Shown piece by piece: positions 34,823-45,170 of a DNA stretch of 64,000 bases. The stretch's first letter is position 1. Every line of letters begins with the position of its first letter. This DNA is from Paenibacillus alkalitolerans (lineage in GTDB: Bacteria > Bacillota > Bacilli > Paenibacillales > YIM-B00363): NCBI RefSeq assembly GCF_016482785.1, contig NZ_JAEMXM010000009.1, positions 54,264 through 118,263 of the forward strand. The letters are read 5' to 3'. The notes under the pieces were generated by a model, which saw only the letters and a program-made list of their open reading frames with translations, searched no databases and was not told the origin of the DNA. The position numbers and the translations under genes were made by a program.

Positions 34823-36622
34823 ATGCAAAAAACGATAAAATGGAACAACAGTTTCGCCGTAAGGATGATTCTAGCATTCGTCATCGTTATCCTGATCCCC
34901 GCATTGTTCACTAGCGCTTCGTTCTATGTGGTGTCCAACAATACCGTGAAAAATAATGTCAGAGAATCGTCCGTGCAAATAGCGAAGCAAGCCGCCGATT
35001 CGTTGTCGTTCATACTGAGTGCCGGAAGCGATGTGTCCGACTTGATTTACAGCGATCTCCGCATTCAGAAAGTAGTTTCGGACGAAGGCTTGGCGAAAGC
35101 GAATTTGAAAGAATGGAGAGAGAACGAGGACTATTTGAAAGGCGTATTAAATAACATCGTATACTCCAGTTCTTCCGTCAACATGCTATATGTTCTGAAA
35201 GATACGGAGAACGGTTGGGGGAGCGGGACATTTTCCAAGGTGAAGCTGGCGCGGTACAAGCTGGATACGCTCGATTGGGCGCGGGAAGCGCGGAGGATGG
35301 ACGGGGGACTCGTTTGGTTGGGGCTGACGGCGGACCGGTTCAGCGGCGGGGGAGACGATACGGAGCTGGTGCTTCCGATCGCCAGAGTTCTAAAGGATTT
35401 CGACACGATGGAGAACATCGGTTATATACTCGTAAATTTGAACGGGAGAAAAATTATCGAGAAAATCCGGCAAATGAAGCTCGGGGAATCGGGCCGGTTC
35501 TTTGTGGTAAACGAGGATGGCCGAATTATGATCGATGCGGAACCGTCATTGATCAATACGATTGTCCCCAATAAGGAACTGCGAGGTCATATTACGGGAA
35601 ACGATTTCGTCGAGTTCGAATTCAAGCAAGGAGATGTGCCTTACTATGGAGTGAAGCAGCGCTTAAGCAACGGCTGGCTCATTGTCGGCATCGTGCCGGT
35701 GCATGAGATCACCAACAAATTGGACGCGCTGCACCATAATATTGTTATGTCGTTCGCCGCGTTTACATTGGTCGGCATATTGATCGGGCTCGTGCTCGCG
35801 AATCGCGTTACACGGCCGATCAAGCAGCTGACGCAGCAAATGCGGCTGGTTCAACAAGGCGACCTGACCGTACGCACGAACGTGCATTCCAACGACGAGC
35901 TGGGATTGATGAGCATCCAATTCAACCGCATGATCGTTGAAATCAACCGGTTGATGGACCAAGTGAAGCTTGAGCAGCAGCAGAAACAGGACGCCGAGCT
36001 GCGAGCGGTGACACATCGAATCAATCCGCACTTCTTGTTCAATACGTTAAGCACTCTGCGATGGTTGATCAAATACGATCAATCGGTCAAAGCGTACGAC
36101 GGCATCTCCGCGCTTATCCGGTTGTTGGAAGCGAATATGGGGAAAAAGAGCAATTTCATTACGGTTGAAGAAGAACTCGAAATTATAGAAAAGTATTTGG
36201 CGATTCTCGAGCTTCGGTACAGCAAGAAGTTCGTGATGCAGGTGGAGCTTGATGCGAATGCCGCGCAGTTTGTTATCCCGCGCATGCTGATTCAGCCGCT
36301 CGTCGAGAATTCGATCTTTCACGGAATCGTTCCGAAGGGGACGGACGGTGAAATCCATATTCATGCAAAATCGAGCGGCGGTACCGTCTTCATCACGGTG
36401 CGGGATAACGGAATAGGTATGCAGCCGGGCAATCAGCTGTTGGAAAGGACGTTGGAAGAAGCGGTCTCGTCCGGGAATACCGGAATCGGCTTGCGACACG
36501 TGCATGAAAGCATCAGGTTATATTACGGGAGAGGTTCGGAGGCGTCGATTTGCAGCCGGCCGGATGAAGGTACTACCGCGACAATTGTTCTATACCTTAA
36601 ACCAGAGCGGACGGGAGAGTGA
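34823..36622 (+). CDS. Sensor histidine kinase, YesM type
   Basis: A 599-residue kinase. A membrane helix (about 12-32), a large extracellular double Cache domain (about 35-280), a second helix (about 300-325), then HAMP (RVTRPIKQLTQQM), the His_kinase domain with phosphoacceptor in HRINPHFLFNTLS (about 395) and a HATPase (N-box VENSIFHG, DNGIGM, GIGLRHVHES). ATG 34823 follows GGGGGGAGG. Its stop overlaps the GTG frame of the response regulator. It would sense a sugar directly or through the binding lipoprotein at 38179. Confidence 0.93.
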   Translation: MQKTIKWNNSFAVRMILAFVIVILIPALFTSASFYVVSNNTVKNNVRESSVQIAKQAADSLSFILSAGSDVSDLIYSDLRIQKVVSDEGLAKANLKEWRENEDYLKGVLNNIVYSSSSVNMLYVLKDTENGWGSGTFSKVKLARYKLDTLDWAREARRMDGGLVWLGLTADRFSGGGDDTELVLPIARVLKDFDTMENIGYILVNLNGRKIIEKIRQMKLGESGRFFVVNEDGRIMIDAEPSLINTIVPNKELRGHITGNDFVEFEFKQGDVPYYGVKQRLSNGWLIVGIVPVHEITNKLDALHHNIVMSFAAFTLVGILIGLVLANRVTRPIKQLTQQMRLVQQGDLTVRTNVHSNDELGLMSIQFNRMIVEINRLMDQVKLEQQQKQDAELRAVTHRINPHFLFNTLSTLRWLIKYDQSVKAYDGISALIRLLEANMGKKSNFITVEEELEIIEKYLAILELRYSKKFVMQVELDANAAQFVIPRMLIQPLVENSIFHGIVPKGTDGEIHIHAKSSGGTVFITVRDNGIGMQPGNQLLERTLEEAVSSGNTGIGLRHVHESIRLYYGRGSEASICSRPDEGTTATIVLYLKPERTGE

Positions 36623-36627
36623 GGAGT

Positions 36628-38166
36628 ATGTTTCGGGTGATCATCGTCGATGACGAACCGGTGATCCGTTTCGGCATCAAAGCTTCTGTCGATTGGGAAC
36701 GGGAGGGATTCCGGGTCACGGGCGATTATGCCAACGGTGCGGATGCGCTGGAAGCAATGAAAGCCGCACCGGCAGACATTCTTATTACGGATATAAAGAT
36801 GCCTTTGATGGACGGCTTGACATTGACCCGCCGGGCTCTGGAGTTCCATCCTCAACTTAAGGTCATTCTGGTCAGCAGCTACAGCGAATTTGATTATGTA
36901 AGGGAAGGGTTGAAACTCGGCGTAGCGGATTATATTTTGAAACCGACGTTGGAGCCTGAAGACTTGCTTGATGTTGTGAAGAAATGTTCGGAAAAAATTC
37001 GGGAAGAAGCGCGTTTGGAAAGCAGGCTTATAGGGGTCCGCTCGGCAGAGCTGGAGCGGAGAAGACGCAGTTATGAGCAGGGATTGAAACGGTATTTGAT
37101 CGACAAATCGGATGGACTTCCTGCGGACAGTCCCAGCTGGTTGAATGAGCCGTATGCAGCCGTATATGTCATGCTGAATCGTGTCAATGCATTGGAAGAA
37201 ACGTATGGATTTCTCCATAAATCCATCGTGCTCGATCAGCTGGTTGACGCGTTATACCGGCGCATTCCGGAAGGGATCGCATTCCCTGCGGCCGAGAACG
37301 AATTGTTTCTCTTGCTGCCGGGCGGCGGCGAACATTTGAGTAATGAGTTGGTTTTATTGAAAATGGCGTTGGAAGAAGAAATAGGGACGACCGTATCGCT
37401 CGGTTATGATACCGGCGAGGACGCAGACGGCGTGAAGTCGTGCTTTCACAACAGTAAAGCAGCATGCGGGCGACGTTTCTTTGAAGGAGAAGGCATTTAT
37501 CGATACGAATCGATGATCCGGAATGCTGAACGTGACGACCGGCATCTTCCGATGATGGTTCAGACGGTTCCGAGCCATAGCGGCGATCAGCTGTGCGAAA
37601 TCATAGGACGATGGCGCTCCAGGTGGTCGTCCGGCGGCAAATCCCCTTCGGCGTTGAAAGAAGAAGCATGCAGGGTACTTTCGATGCTGTTTAAACATTC
37701 TGCGGATCCATATGCGCTTGTCGAATCGTTCGATCGAATGTTCAAGTCCGAAACGTTGGAAGAGCTGTGCGAGCTGTTGGAAGAGCAAGCGTTGGAGCTT
37801 CGAAAGCACAATTCCGACAATGTGGAGAGACTGGCCTCCCACAATCCGGTTGACAAGGCGTTGGAATTTATCCGGGAACATTATCTTGAGCCGTTGACGC
37901 TGCAGCAGGTTGCCGATTACGTGCACGTGAGTAAAAATTATTTTTCCATTCTGTTCAAGAAAACGACGGAGCAAAATTTTATCGATTTTATCATTCATTT
38001 GCGCATCGAAAAAGCGAAAGAGCTATTGGCCGGCACGGATTTGAAAATTTACGAAGTGGCGGAACGGTCCGGATTTAACGATGTCAAATATTTCAGCAAG
38101 CTGTTCAAGAAGATGTCCGGATTAACGCCGATCGAATACAGAGATAACCATATATTAAGATCGTAA
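36628..38166 (+). CDS. Response regulator with AraC-type DNA-binding domain (YesN type)
   Basis: A 512-residue regulator. The receiver domain occupies 1-120 with DDEPV, the phosphoacceptor Asp in LITDIKMPLMDG (about 55) and the lysine in YILKPT. A middle region (about 130-400) separates it from a C-terminal AraC double HTH (LTLQQVADYVHVSKNYFSILF and IYEVAERSGFNDVKYFSKLF, ending LTPIEYRD). ATG 36628 is 9 bases from GAGG; it begins 5 bases after the kinase stop. It should activate the glucan locus. Confidence 0.93.
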   Translation: MFRVIIVDDEPVIRFGIKASVDWEREGFRVTGDYANGADALEAMKAAPADILITDIKMPLMDGLTLTRRALEFHPQLKVILVSSYSEFDYVREGLKLGVADYILKPTLEPEDLLDVVKKCSEKIREEARLESRLIGVRSAELERRRRSYEQGLKRYLIDKSDGLPADSPSWLNEPYAAVYVMLNRVNALEETYGFLHKSIVLDQLVDALYRRIPEGIAFPAAENELFLLLPGGGEHLSNELVLLKMALEEEIGTTVSLGYDTGEDADGVKSCFHNSKAACGRRFFEGEGIYRYESMIRNAERDDRHLPMMVQTVPSHSGDQLCEIIGRWRSRWSSGGKSPSALKEEACRVLSMLFKHSADPYALVESFDRMFKSETLEELCELLEEQALELRKHNSDNVERLASHNPVDKALEFIREHYLEPLTLQQVADYVHVSKNYFSILFKKTTEQNFIDFIIHLRIEKAKELLAGTDLKIYEVAERSGFNDVKYFSKLFKKMSGLTPIEYRDNHILRS

Positions 38167-38178
38167 GGGGGAGGGGCC

Positions 38179-39474
38179 GTGCGGAAGCGCTTAGTGCTCA
38201 TCATTGCTCTGTCGTTCGCGTTGATGGCGGTAATTGCAACCGTCGGCTGCGCGAATACCGGAATCATAGAGAATGCTGCAGGCGTTCAAAGGCTGGAAGA
38301 CGAACCTCAAAAAACCGTCGTCATATGGCATACGTACAGCGACGAAGAAACGAGGCTGTTCGAGCAGGAAGTCATTCCTGAGTTTGAGCGGGAGTACCCC
38401 GGCATTCATATCGAATCTGTCCGCCAATCATCCAACGAGGAATATCAAGCTGCTCTTATTGCGAGAGCTTCCGCAGGCAAACCGCCGGATGTGATCCGGC
38501 TGGATTATTCGTGGGTTCCGAGGTTCGCGGATCGGGGACTGCTGTATCCGTTAAACCGGTTTTCGGATTTTGAAGACGTTGCAATGCAGCTTCGCGACCA
38601 TATGCTGGAGACGAACCGGTACGGCGGCAGCTTCTACGGTTTACCGCTCAATATCAATACGAAGGCCGCTATTTACAACAGGACGCTGTTGGAAGAAGCG
38701 GGGTTTGACGCGCCTCCGAGCTCCATGCGGGAAGTCGTAGACGCGGCCCGGAAACATCGTTATATCATCGGGATGGCCGAGCTTAATTTATGGTCGAGCT
38801 TACCCTACTTCTTCGGATTGGGGGGAAGGCTTGCAGATGAGCATTTCACGCGAACGGAAGGGTATTTTAACAGCGATGAAAGCGTGCAAGCGATAGAGAC
38901 ACTCGTGAGCTTATATCGTGACGGTGTGATCAATCCGCATTTGCTCACCGGAAACGGTGATTTATGGACCGGTGTGCACTCCGGCCGGAAGCTGTTCATG
39001 ATCGACGAAGGACCGTGGTATTACAGCATTTTGCTAAACACGAAAATATTAAAGGTGGACTTGCTGAAAGCTACGCAAGCGGCTCCATTCCCATCCGGCG
39101 GGGTGTACGGATCTATCATCGGAGGGGAAAGCCTGGTATTGACGAAAGGAAGCCGATATAAGGAAGAGGCGTGGACGTTTATCCGGTGGATGATGCGTAA
39201 AGAAACGCAATCCGTTATGTTTAAAGCCGGATTAATTCCGACGAATATGGAAGCTTTTCAAGAGTATGAGATCGGCAGGACGGACAACGTGTATATTGAC
39301 GCTTTTATGAAAGGTGTCGAGGATGCTTTTTACCGGCCTCCCCTTCCGCAGTGGAATGAAATTGAGCGAATATATGAAGGAGCGATGGAAGACATATTTG
39401 TGGGCGGGCGTAATATAAGGGAAACTTTGGACGAAGCATCTTCCAAGATCGATGCGCTGCTTGCGAACAAGTGA
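38179..39474 (+). CDS. Second extracellular sugar-binding lipoprotein
   Basis: A 431-residue paralogue of the binding protein at 29664. The GTG start follows AAGGGGGAGGGG. The signal peptide ends in the lipobox ATVGC. The shared core is plain: VIWHTYSDEETRLF, PDVIRLDYSWVPRFADRG, YGLPLNINTKAAIYN, and GGESLVLTKGSRYKEEAWTF. It lies 12 bases after the response regulator and is not followed by permeases. It may present sugar to the kinase or be an alternate receptor for the same importer. Confidence 0.9.
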   Translation: MRKRLVLIIALSFALMAVIATVGCANTGIIENAAGVQRLEDEPQKTVVIWHTYSDEETRLFEQEVIPEFEREYPGIHIESVRQSSNEEYQAALIARASAGKPPDVIRLDYSWVPRFADRGLLYPLNRFSDFEDVAMQLRDHMLETNRYGGSFYGLPLNINTKAAIYNRTLLEEAGFDAPPSSMREVVDAARKHRYIIGMAELNLWSSLPYFFGLGGRLADEHFTRTEGYFNSDESVQAIETLVSLYRDGVINPHLLTGNGDLWTGVHSGRKLFMIDEGPWYYSILLNTKILKVDLLKATQAAPFPSGGVYGSIIGGESLVLTKGSRYKEEAWTFIRWMMRKETQSVMFKAGLIPTNMEAFQEYEIGRTDNVYIDAFMKGVEDAFYRPPLPQWNEIERIYEGAMEDIFVGGRNIRETLDEASSKIDALLANK

Positions 39475-39561
39475 ATTTATTGCACCATTTCGTGTATATA
39501 TTTCTCCCGGATCGGTTTTTTCCTTGTGTACAATGAAAGCAATTCATGACGAAAGCAGGGG

Positions 39562-40308
39562 ATGAACTTGATTAGAATAACGATCTGGAATGAGTTTGTG
39601 CATGAGCGGAAGGGCGGGGCGGCTTCGGCCGTTTATCCGGAAGGAATTCACGTGGCGCTTTCGCGCGGGCTGGAATCGCATGATTTCGCCATTCGCACCG
39701 CTACGATGGACGAGGCCGAACACGGTCTTACCGAACAAGTGTTGAATGATACCGATGTATTGATTTGGTGGGGACATCTCGCGCATGACCAAGTTTCGGA
39801 TGAAATCGTCGACAAGGTGCACCGTAAAGTGTTGGACGGCATGGGGCTCATCGTGCTTCACTCCGGCCACTGCTCCAAAATATTCAACAAGCTGATGGGG
39901 ACGAGAACGTGCAGGCTGAAATGGCGCGAAGCGGACGAGAAAGAACGGCTCTGGGTCGTGCAGCCGTCGCATCCGATTACGGAAGGCATCGGCGAATTCA
40001 TTGAGCTGGATAAAGAGGAGATGTACGGTGAGCATTTCGATGTGCCCGCGCCGGACGAGCTTATTTTCGTCAGCTGGTTTGAGGGCGGCGAGGTGTTCCG
40101 GAGCGGGATGACGTATGCGAGGGGAAGAGGGAAAATCTTTTACTTCCGTCCCGGTCATGAAACGTATCCGACCTATTACAGCAAGGATGTGTTAAAGGTG
40201 ATCGGCAACGCAGCGAAATGGGCGGCTCCCGCAAATACGCCGGTTCCGGTCTACGGAAATGCGGTTCCTCTGGAAACGATCAAGAGCAAGAAGGAGACAT
40301 CGGTATGA
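39562..40308 (+). CDS. ThuA-domain protein
   Basis: A 248-residue protein of the ThuA family (glutamine amidotransferase-like fold, named from trehalose utilisation). Start is ATG 39562 after GCAGGGG. Conserved blocks are [32 protein letters not shown] and [19 protein letters not shown]. It lacks the catalytic Cys of amidotransferases. It overlaps the following oxidoreductase by 4 bases (ATGA), so the two act together, probably in oxidation or epimerisation of a sugar. The substrate is not known. Confidence 0.9.
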   Translation: MNLIRITIWNEFVHERKGGAASAVYPEGIHVALSRGLESHDFAIRTATMDEAEHGLTEQVLNDTDVLIWWGHLAHDQVSDEIVDKVHRKVLDGMGLIVLHSGHCSKIFNKLMGTRTCRLKWREADEKERLWVVQPSHPITEGIGEFIELDKEEMYGEHFDVPAPDELIFVSWFEGGEVFRSGMTYARGRGKIFYFRPGHETYPTYYSKDVLKVIGNAAKWAAPANTPVPVYGNAVPLETIKSKKETSV

Positions 40309-41336
40309 CCCGGCACCAAATCAGAGTCGGCTTGATCGGGCTGGGCGGCATGGCCAACCATCACGCCCGGCTGCTGTCCGAAATACCGGAAGCCGAGATT
40401 ACCGCTATTTGCGATGTCAATGCCGAGTTATTGCGCACGGTCGGCGATAAGCTGCGTGTAGCAAGGCGATACCAAGATTATGCATCGATCGTCCAGGATT
40501 CGAACGTCGATTGCATCGTCTCCGTCGTTCCGAACAAGTTTCATGCGGAAATATTGGATTTATGCATTCAATACGGGAAGCCGTGCATGACGGAGAAACC
40601 GTTTACGGTGGATTTCGCCGAGGCGGAGCTGCTCAAAGAGAAGTACGAGAAATCGCCGATTCCATGTATGGTCGGCTTCTCTTACCGTTACGTGGCGTCG
40701 TTCCGTTACGCCAAGCATCTGATCGAACAAGGGGAACTGGGCGATATTCGGCATATCTCGGCAAATTACCTGCAGCAGTGGGGGGCGGAAATGTTCGATA
40801 CTCCGTACAGCTGGAGGTTCAGCAAGACGATGTCGGGATCCGGCGCTTTGGGAGACTTGGGCGCGCATATGATCGACGCCGCCCGGTACTTCGCAGGCGA
40901 ATTTGCTTATGTGTCGGCCGTAATGAAGACGTTCGTGAAGGAGAGACGGCTGCCTGATTCGGAACAAATGCGAACGGTCGATGTTGACGATTTCGCCGCT
41001 TTCGTCGCCGGCTTCGAGAACGGGGCGGCAGGGGTGTTCACCACATCGAGAAATGCGATCGGCTTCGGAAACCATCTGGAAGTTACGCTATTCGGGACAA
41101 AGGCGACGATCCAAGTGAACTGCGAGCATCCGAAAACGGTGAGACGTTGGGGGAAGCGATCCGCAGAGGTCGATTCCAATGTGGAGACGCTTAACGTCCC
41201 CGAACGGTTCGAGCTGAACCAGCTCCAGGATTTCCTCAACATGATTCGTGGAGAAGGAACGAAAGAGCTGCCGGATTTCCGCGACGGATATGAAAACCAG
41301 AAAGTTTTGGATATGCTCATCCGATCCTCCGGATAA
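40305..41336 (+). CDS. Gfo/Idh/MocA-family oxidoreductase
   Basis: A 343-residue NAD(P)-dependent dehydrogenase, distinct from the copy at 23621. Rossmann motif [13 protein letters not shown], catalytic lysine in [10 protein letters not shown] (about 95-104), and [13 protein letters not shown], with the conserved histidine. It starts in an ATGA overlap with thuA. ThuA/Gfo-Idh pairs are common in glycoside oxidation loci. A terminator lies 94 bases downstream. Confidence 0.92.
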   Translation: MTRHQIRVGLIGLGGMANHHARLLSEIPEAEITAICDVNAELLRTVGDKLRVARRYQDYASIVQDSNVDCIVSVVPNKFHAEILDLCIQYGKPCMTEKPFTVDFAEAELLKEKYEKSPIPCMVGFSYRYVASFRYAKHLIEQGELGDIRHISANYLQQWGAEMFDTPYSWRFSKTMSGSGALGDLGAHMIDAARYFAGEFAYVSAVMKTFVKERRLPDSEQMRTVDVDDFAAFVAGFENGAAGVFTTSRNAIGFGNHLEVTLFGTKATIQVNCEHPKTVRRWGKRSAEVDSNVETLNVPERFELNQLQDFLNMIRGEGTKELPDFRDGYENQKVLDMLIRSSG

Positions 41337-41429
41337 ACATTTGCCGATGGCTGGAAAGTTCAGACCGTCATGGATGCCGTCAAGCAATCCGCAGCGGAAA
41401 GAAGATGGATCGCCATCGAGACGTAATAA

Positions 41430-41475
41430 AAAATCTCGCCTGACGGCTGCTGTGCCGCCAAGCGAGATTTTTTTT
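41430..41475. terminator. Bidirectional terminator between the oxidoreductase and GH74 genes
   Basis: AAAATCTCGC and GCGAGATTTT form the outer stem around a small inner hairpin (GGC...GCC); T-runs lie on both strands. Confidence 0.92.
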
Positions 41476-41479
41476 CCTG

Positions 41480-43786
41480 TCATTCCGACGGATCGCCGTA
41501 AATGATGCCGCGGCCGTTAGTTCCAAGATAGACGCGCCCGTAAATTCTCGGGTCGCCCGTTATCGCACTGTTGGTGACGCCGTATTGATGCAGGTCGTCA
41601 TTGATCCGCACCCAAGTAACACCAGCGTCGTCCGAACGGTAAATACCCCTTACGTTATCGATTTTGGCTGACACGTACAATGCCATGTAAGTTTTTCCCG
41701 GCGCCGCTTTACCGAATCCGACGACGTCGGCTTCCTGGACGTTCGCCAGCTTGGCGAACGAAGCGCCGGAGTCGGTCGAATGCCATAGACCGTAAACGCC
41801 TGCAGCACCGCTGCCTCCGGCGAGCCATATATCTCCTTCGTTGCCCGGCATCGCCTTAAAGTTGAGGCCGCCTTCGCTTGGCAAACCTGTTGCCGCGGTT
41901 TGAGCGAAGGTGGCTCCTCCGTCGTTGCTGACGTAGAATTTGCCGGCAGAGACGGCGTAGAATTTGTTCTTGTTCACGCGGTCGGCGGCAATTTCCGCAT
42001 TGGCGGGAACGCCGGAGCTGGCACTCCATGATTTGCCCCCCGATTTCGAGTAGAATACGCCCACATCGGGCGTACTCCATACCAAAGAGCTGCCGTCGGC
42101 TGCCACCGCGATCATGCCGCCGCCTTTCGTACCGTTTGGCTCCGCGCTCGGGTTGGACCAGGTTGCACCGCCGTCGCTGGAGATCGAGATCGATTTCGCC
42201 CGCGTATTCGACTCGTAATCCGCTTTTCCGACCCGCGCTATATAGCTCGGTTTCAACTCCGCATAATCGATGCTCGCAGTACTGTTCGGATTGGCCAATA
42301 TTTTGTCCGGGGCGACGGTAATGTCTGTGTGCCGGAAGCCGGAGACGTCAAAGACGGCGCTTAGCAGAGGCGCTCCGGCAGGCGGGCTGATGAGGTCGGC
42401 GACCGCCATTTCTTCCAATCCCTTGGCCATGACGGAAATATTGATTTTCCCTCCGGTGTCCCAATCGGTCAAATTGTTCGTTCCGTATATCGTGGCCCCG
42501 GTGCCGTACATCATGCGGTTGGAGTTGAACGGATCGATTTCAAGATCGCCGATCATCCAGCCGAGCTTGGGAGATACTTCCGGCGACCTTGCATCATATT
42601 GCGCTTCGAGGTCGAGCCATGGGGCTGCGGAGATATCCTGCGTATATCGGAACGTTCGATTCGGATACCTCGCCCAGTCCCATATCCGGGTCCATGTAGC
42701 GCCTCCGTCGGTACTGCGGAATATGATCGCATCCGGCCACCAGGAGTTCAAGCTGGCGACCATGAGCGTATCCGGATGCTGCGCGTCCACGGCAAGGCCG
42801 CCGTAGCCGTAATAATTGTCGCTGCTGCTGCTCGGAACCGGACTGACGTTCGTCCATACGCCCGTCGCCGTATCGAACTTCCACACATCGCCTTTCGTCC
42901 CGTCGTACGGGCCGACGCCGTCGCTGTAGCTGATATACAGATTGCCGTTTGCGGACAGCACACCGTGATGAGGCAGATAGCCGGTAGGCTGACCTGGCAC
43001 GGCCGACCACGTCGCGCCTCCGTCGGTACTGCGGTAAATGCTGGTTCCCTTATCCGCAACGCCGACATAAATCGTCTGGGTGGCGTTGCCTGGCGTGCCG
43101 GTTCTCGGATCGAAGGTAATCCAGGCGAGCCCGACAATGTCGGATTGATAGGAATTGGAAGGGTCTTGGACGTAAGTGCCCGGGTTCGGGAAGCTGCTTA
43201 CCTTAGTCCATGTGATTCCGTAATCGGTGCTCTTCCAGAGACCGTTGCCGCTGCGTGCCCCGAAGAAGAGGATGCTGTTGTTGTTCGGGTCGATCGTGAG
43301 CCGTTCGCCGATCGAACGGCCGGGCATGTTGCCGCCCACTTTGAACGGCAGCTGCGTCTCCTGCCACGTATTTCCCCTGTCGGTGGAGCGCATAATGTAA
43401 CCGTTATTCGGATCCCATTCGTTCGTATACATGCCCACTGCGGCGTAGACGCGGTTCGGATCGACAGGATCGGTCGCAAGGGCGTCGACGCCGAGTTTGC
43501 CCCAATCGTCCCATCCGACGAAATCGAGCAATGGAACCCAGCTGCTGTCGGCGGGGTTCCAGCGGTATGCGCCGCCGATATCGGTTCGAGCGTAAATCAA
43601 ATTCGGTTCGGAGGCGTTAAATATAATGCCGGGAACAAAGCCGCCGCCGGCGCCAGTCACGACGTTGCGCCAAGTATAGGGCTGGCTCGCCGCCGCTTCC
43701 GCATTCGAGGGCGGGACAATCGCCGGCGAGACAATCGCAACGGCCGCCAGCATGCAGGCTAATATTGCGTTCAACAACTTTCTCAT
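41480..43786 (-). CDS. Secreted GH74 xyloglucanase
   Basis: A 768-residue secreted enzyme. A signal peptide (about 1-32, ending SNAEAA) precedes two seven-bladed beta-propellers with repeated SxDGGxTW-type blades (RSTDRGNTW, RSTDGGATW, KSTDYGITW). The catalytic aspartates of GH74 are in WDDWGKLGVDALATDP (about 106) and WMIGDLEIDP (about 430). No carbohydrate-binding or dockerin module follows. ATG 43786 has AGGAGG about 9 bases upstream and lies 27 bases after the GH12 stop, so the two enzymes are co-transcribed for xyloglucan backbone cleavage. Confidence 0.93.
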   Translation of the reverse strand: MRKLLNAILACMLAAVAIVSPAIVPPSNAEAAASQPYTWRNVVTGAGGGFVPGIIFNASEPNLIYARTDIGGAYRWNPADSSWVPLLDFVGWDDWGKLGVDALATDPVDPNRVYAAVGMYTNEWDPNNGYIMRSTDRGNTWQETQLPFKVGGNMPGRSIGERLTIDPNNNSILFFGARSGNGLWKSTDYGITWTKVSSFPNPGTYVQDPSNSYQSDIVGLAWITFDPRTGTPGNATQTIYVGVADKGTSIYRSTDGGATWSAVPGQPTGYLPHHGVLSANGNLYISYSDGVGPYDGTKGDVWKFDTATGVWTNVSPVPSSSSDNYYGYGGLAVDAQHPDTLMVASLNSWWPDAIIFRSTDGGATWTRIWDWARYPNRTFRYTQDISAAPWLDLEAQYDARSPEVSPKLGWMIGDLEIDPFNSNRMMYGTGATIYGTNNLTDWDTGGKINISVMAKGLEEMAVADLISPPAGAPLLSAVFDVSGFRHTDITVAPDKILANPNSTASIDYAELKPSYIARVGKADYESNTRAKSISISSDGGATWSNPSAEPNGTKGGGMIAVAADGSSLVWSTPDVGVFYSKSGGKSWSASSGVPANAEIAADRVNKNKFYAVSAGKFYVSNDGGATFAQTAATGLPSEGGLNFKAMPGNEGDIWLAGGSGAAGVYGLWHSTDSGASFAKLANVQEADVVGFGKAAPGKTYMALYVSAKIDNVRGIYRSDDAGVTWVRINDDLHQYGVTNSAITGDPRIYGRVYLGTNGRGIIYGDPSE

Positions 43787-43813
43787 CGTTTTCGAACCTC
43801 CTTTTCAACGCCA

Positions 43814-44605
43814 TTATTGGACATTTACGCTATAGCTGTTTATATGGAAATTTCCGCTTCCGGTAAATATTTCAGAGCCGAATTCCACGCTGCTGATGAA
43901 TTTCGAATTGCTCATCCAATTTTTCGTGTACACGACATAATGGATGAAATCCCGCAAGTTCATGCTGCTGCTGCTTGTATTGGACGTTCTTACGAAGGAG
44001 AATACATTCCAGCCAGTGCCGTTTCCGGCGTTCAGCCAACCTTTGTACAATCTCCAGGAAGAGCCGGCAATGCTAACGGTTTCAACATAAGAGCCGAGCG
44101 GTCCGGCATTCGTATTATTGAGCCAGATCATAATTTCGTCCGTCGGCGTCGAATTGTCAACCGCGTTATTCGTGTTATGTACCCAGATGTCGTAAGCTGC
44201 GTTATAGGTACCGTTCGCACTAATAGAGTAGTTGACCGACGCGTTAATATTTTTGTTGTCCCAGATGCGTGTCGGAAATCCGCTTCCTGTCGTATAGCCG
44301 TTAGTCCAATGCCAACCGGATACAATGGAAGGGTAGGCCTTTACAGATCCCGGATTCGCGGTACCCCAATTCCACGTCCACCCCATGTCGTAATTATTAT
44401 TGTAATAGATCGATTGCCACCAACCGGAGCTGGCGCTGTTGCTGCCCCACGTATTATTGAACAAATAATACTTGTTGTTCCCCCAATAAATCTTGGCAAA
44501 AGGCGTAGACGAAGATGCCGCATATGCAATTGATCCAAACAGCATCACTGCCGCCAAAACTGCGGTGAAAGCGATCGTCTTTTTGCTTTTCAACATGTGT
44601 CTCAT
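43814..44605 (-). CDS. Secreted GH12 endoglucanase/xyloglucanase
   Basis: A 263-residue secreted glycosidase. The signal peptide ends IAYAA (cleavage near residue 30). GH12 signatures are NNTWGSNSASSGWWQSI, GSVKAYPSIVSGWHW, the nucleophile Glu in TDEIMIWL and the acid/base Glu in VEFGSEIFTGSG. ATG 44605 follows GGAGG by 9 bases; an upstream ATG at 44638 would add 11 residues before the signal peptide. It heads an operon with GH74. Asn/Thr/Ser-rich composition is usual for GH12. Confidence 0.93.
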   Translation of the reverse strand: MRHMLKSKKTIAFTAVLAAVMLFGSIAYAASSSTPFAKIYWGNNKYYLFNNTWGSNSASSGWWQSIYYNNNYDMGWTWNWGTANPGSVKAYPSIVSGWHWTNGYTTGSGFPTRIWDNKNINASVNYSISANGTYNAAYDIWVHNTNNAVDNSTPTDEIMIWLNNTNAGPLGSYVETVSIAGSSWRLYKGWLNAGNGTGWNVFSFVRTSNTSSSSMNLRDFIHYVVYTKNWMSNSKFISSVEFGSEIFTGSGNFHINSYSVNVQ

Positions 44606-44777
44606 TAAGAAATGCCTCCTAAATGAAAATACATTCAATGTGACGGATCCGAGCCGATAGAAGGAAGATTGCGATAGTGGCTGTTAGGCCTCACCTCCCT
44701 ATGAATCACCACACAGTTTGCCTTGTTAAACAACACCTCCTGCCGTAGTTAGTTAAAATGGGACATTTTGTCTTTTG

Positions 44778-44791
44778 TGAATGCGCTTACA
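44778..44791 (-). promoter_or_regulatory. Candidate cre (CcpA) site of the GH12-GH74 operon
   Basis: TGAATGCGCTTACA matches the cre consensus at all but one position and carries the central GCGCTTACA of strong Bacillus sites. It lies about 175 bases upstream of the GH12 start, next to a minus-strand TAAAAT that could be the -10. The rest of the 44606-45170 spacer is AT-rich with no further recognised element. Confidence 0.65.
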
Positions 44792-45170
44792 TTTTATCAT
44801 GAACAAATATCGGGCCATACCTGATGAATTAAAGGAATTTTACCCCAATTTTTTGACATTTCCAGGGAATGCACAGAAAATAACCTCCTACCGGTTTGAC
44901 GGAATGCGCTTCGTGGCTGAGCAATTTATGTACCTGATAACGATACGATGACTGCCTCCCTTGATTGTGTGGCGGTCTATTATTTATAAATATGGTACAT
45001 TAGTGTTATATAATATGCCGTAGTTTTTGATCAACGATCCGAAATCAGTATTCAAATGTAATAAAAATTGACCTATAATTATCAATATAGTTTGTTATTA
45101 TAATCATTTATCATTATAAGTCATGTATATGTAAATAAAGGTAACGCGAAACATTGTGGAGGTGAACAAC

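Noticed and set aside
42599..43762. A 387-codon open frame on the plus strand
   Set aside because: Antisense to the GH74 gene, whose signal peptide, propeller repeats and catalytic residues are clear.
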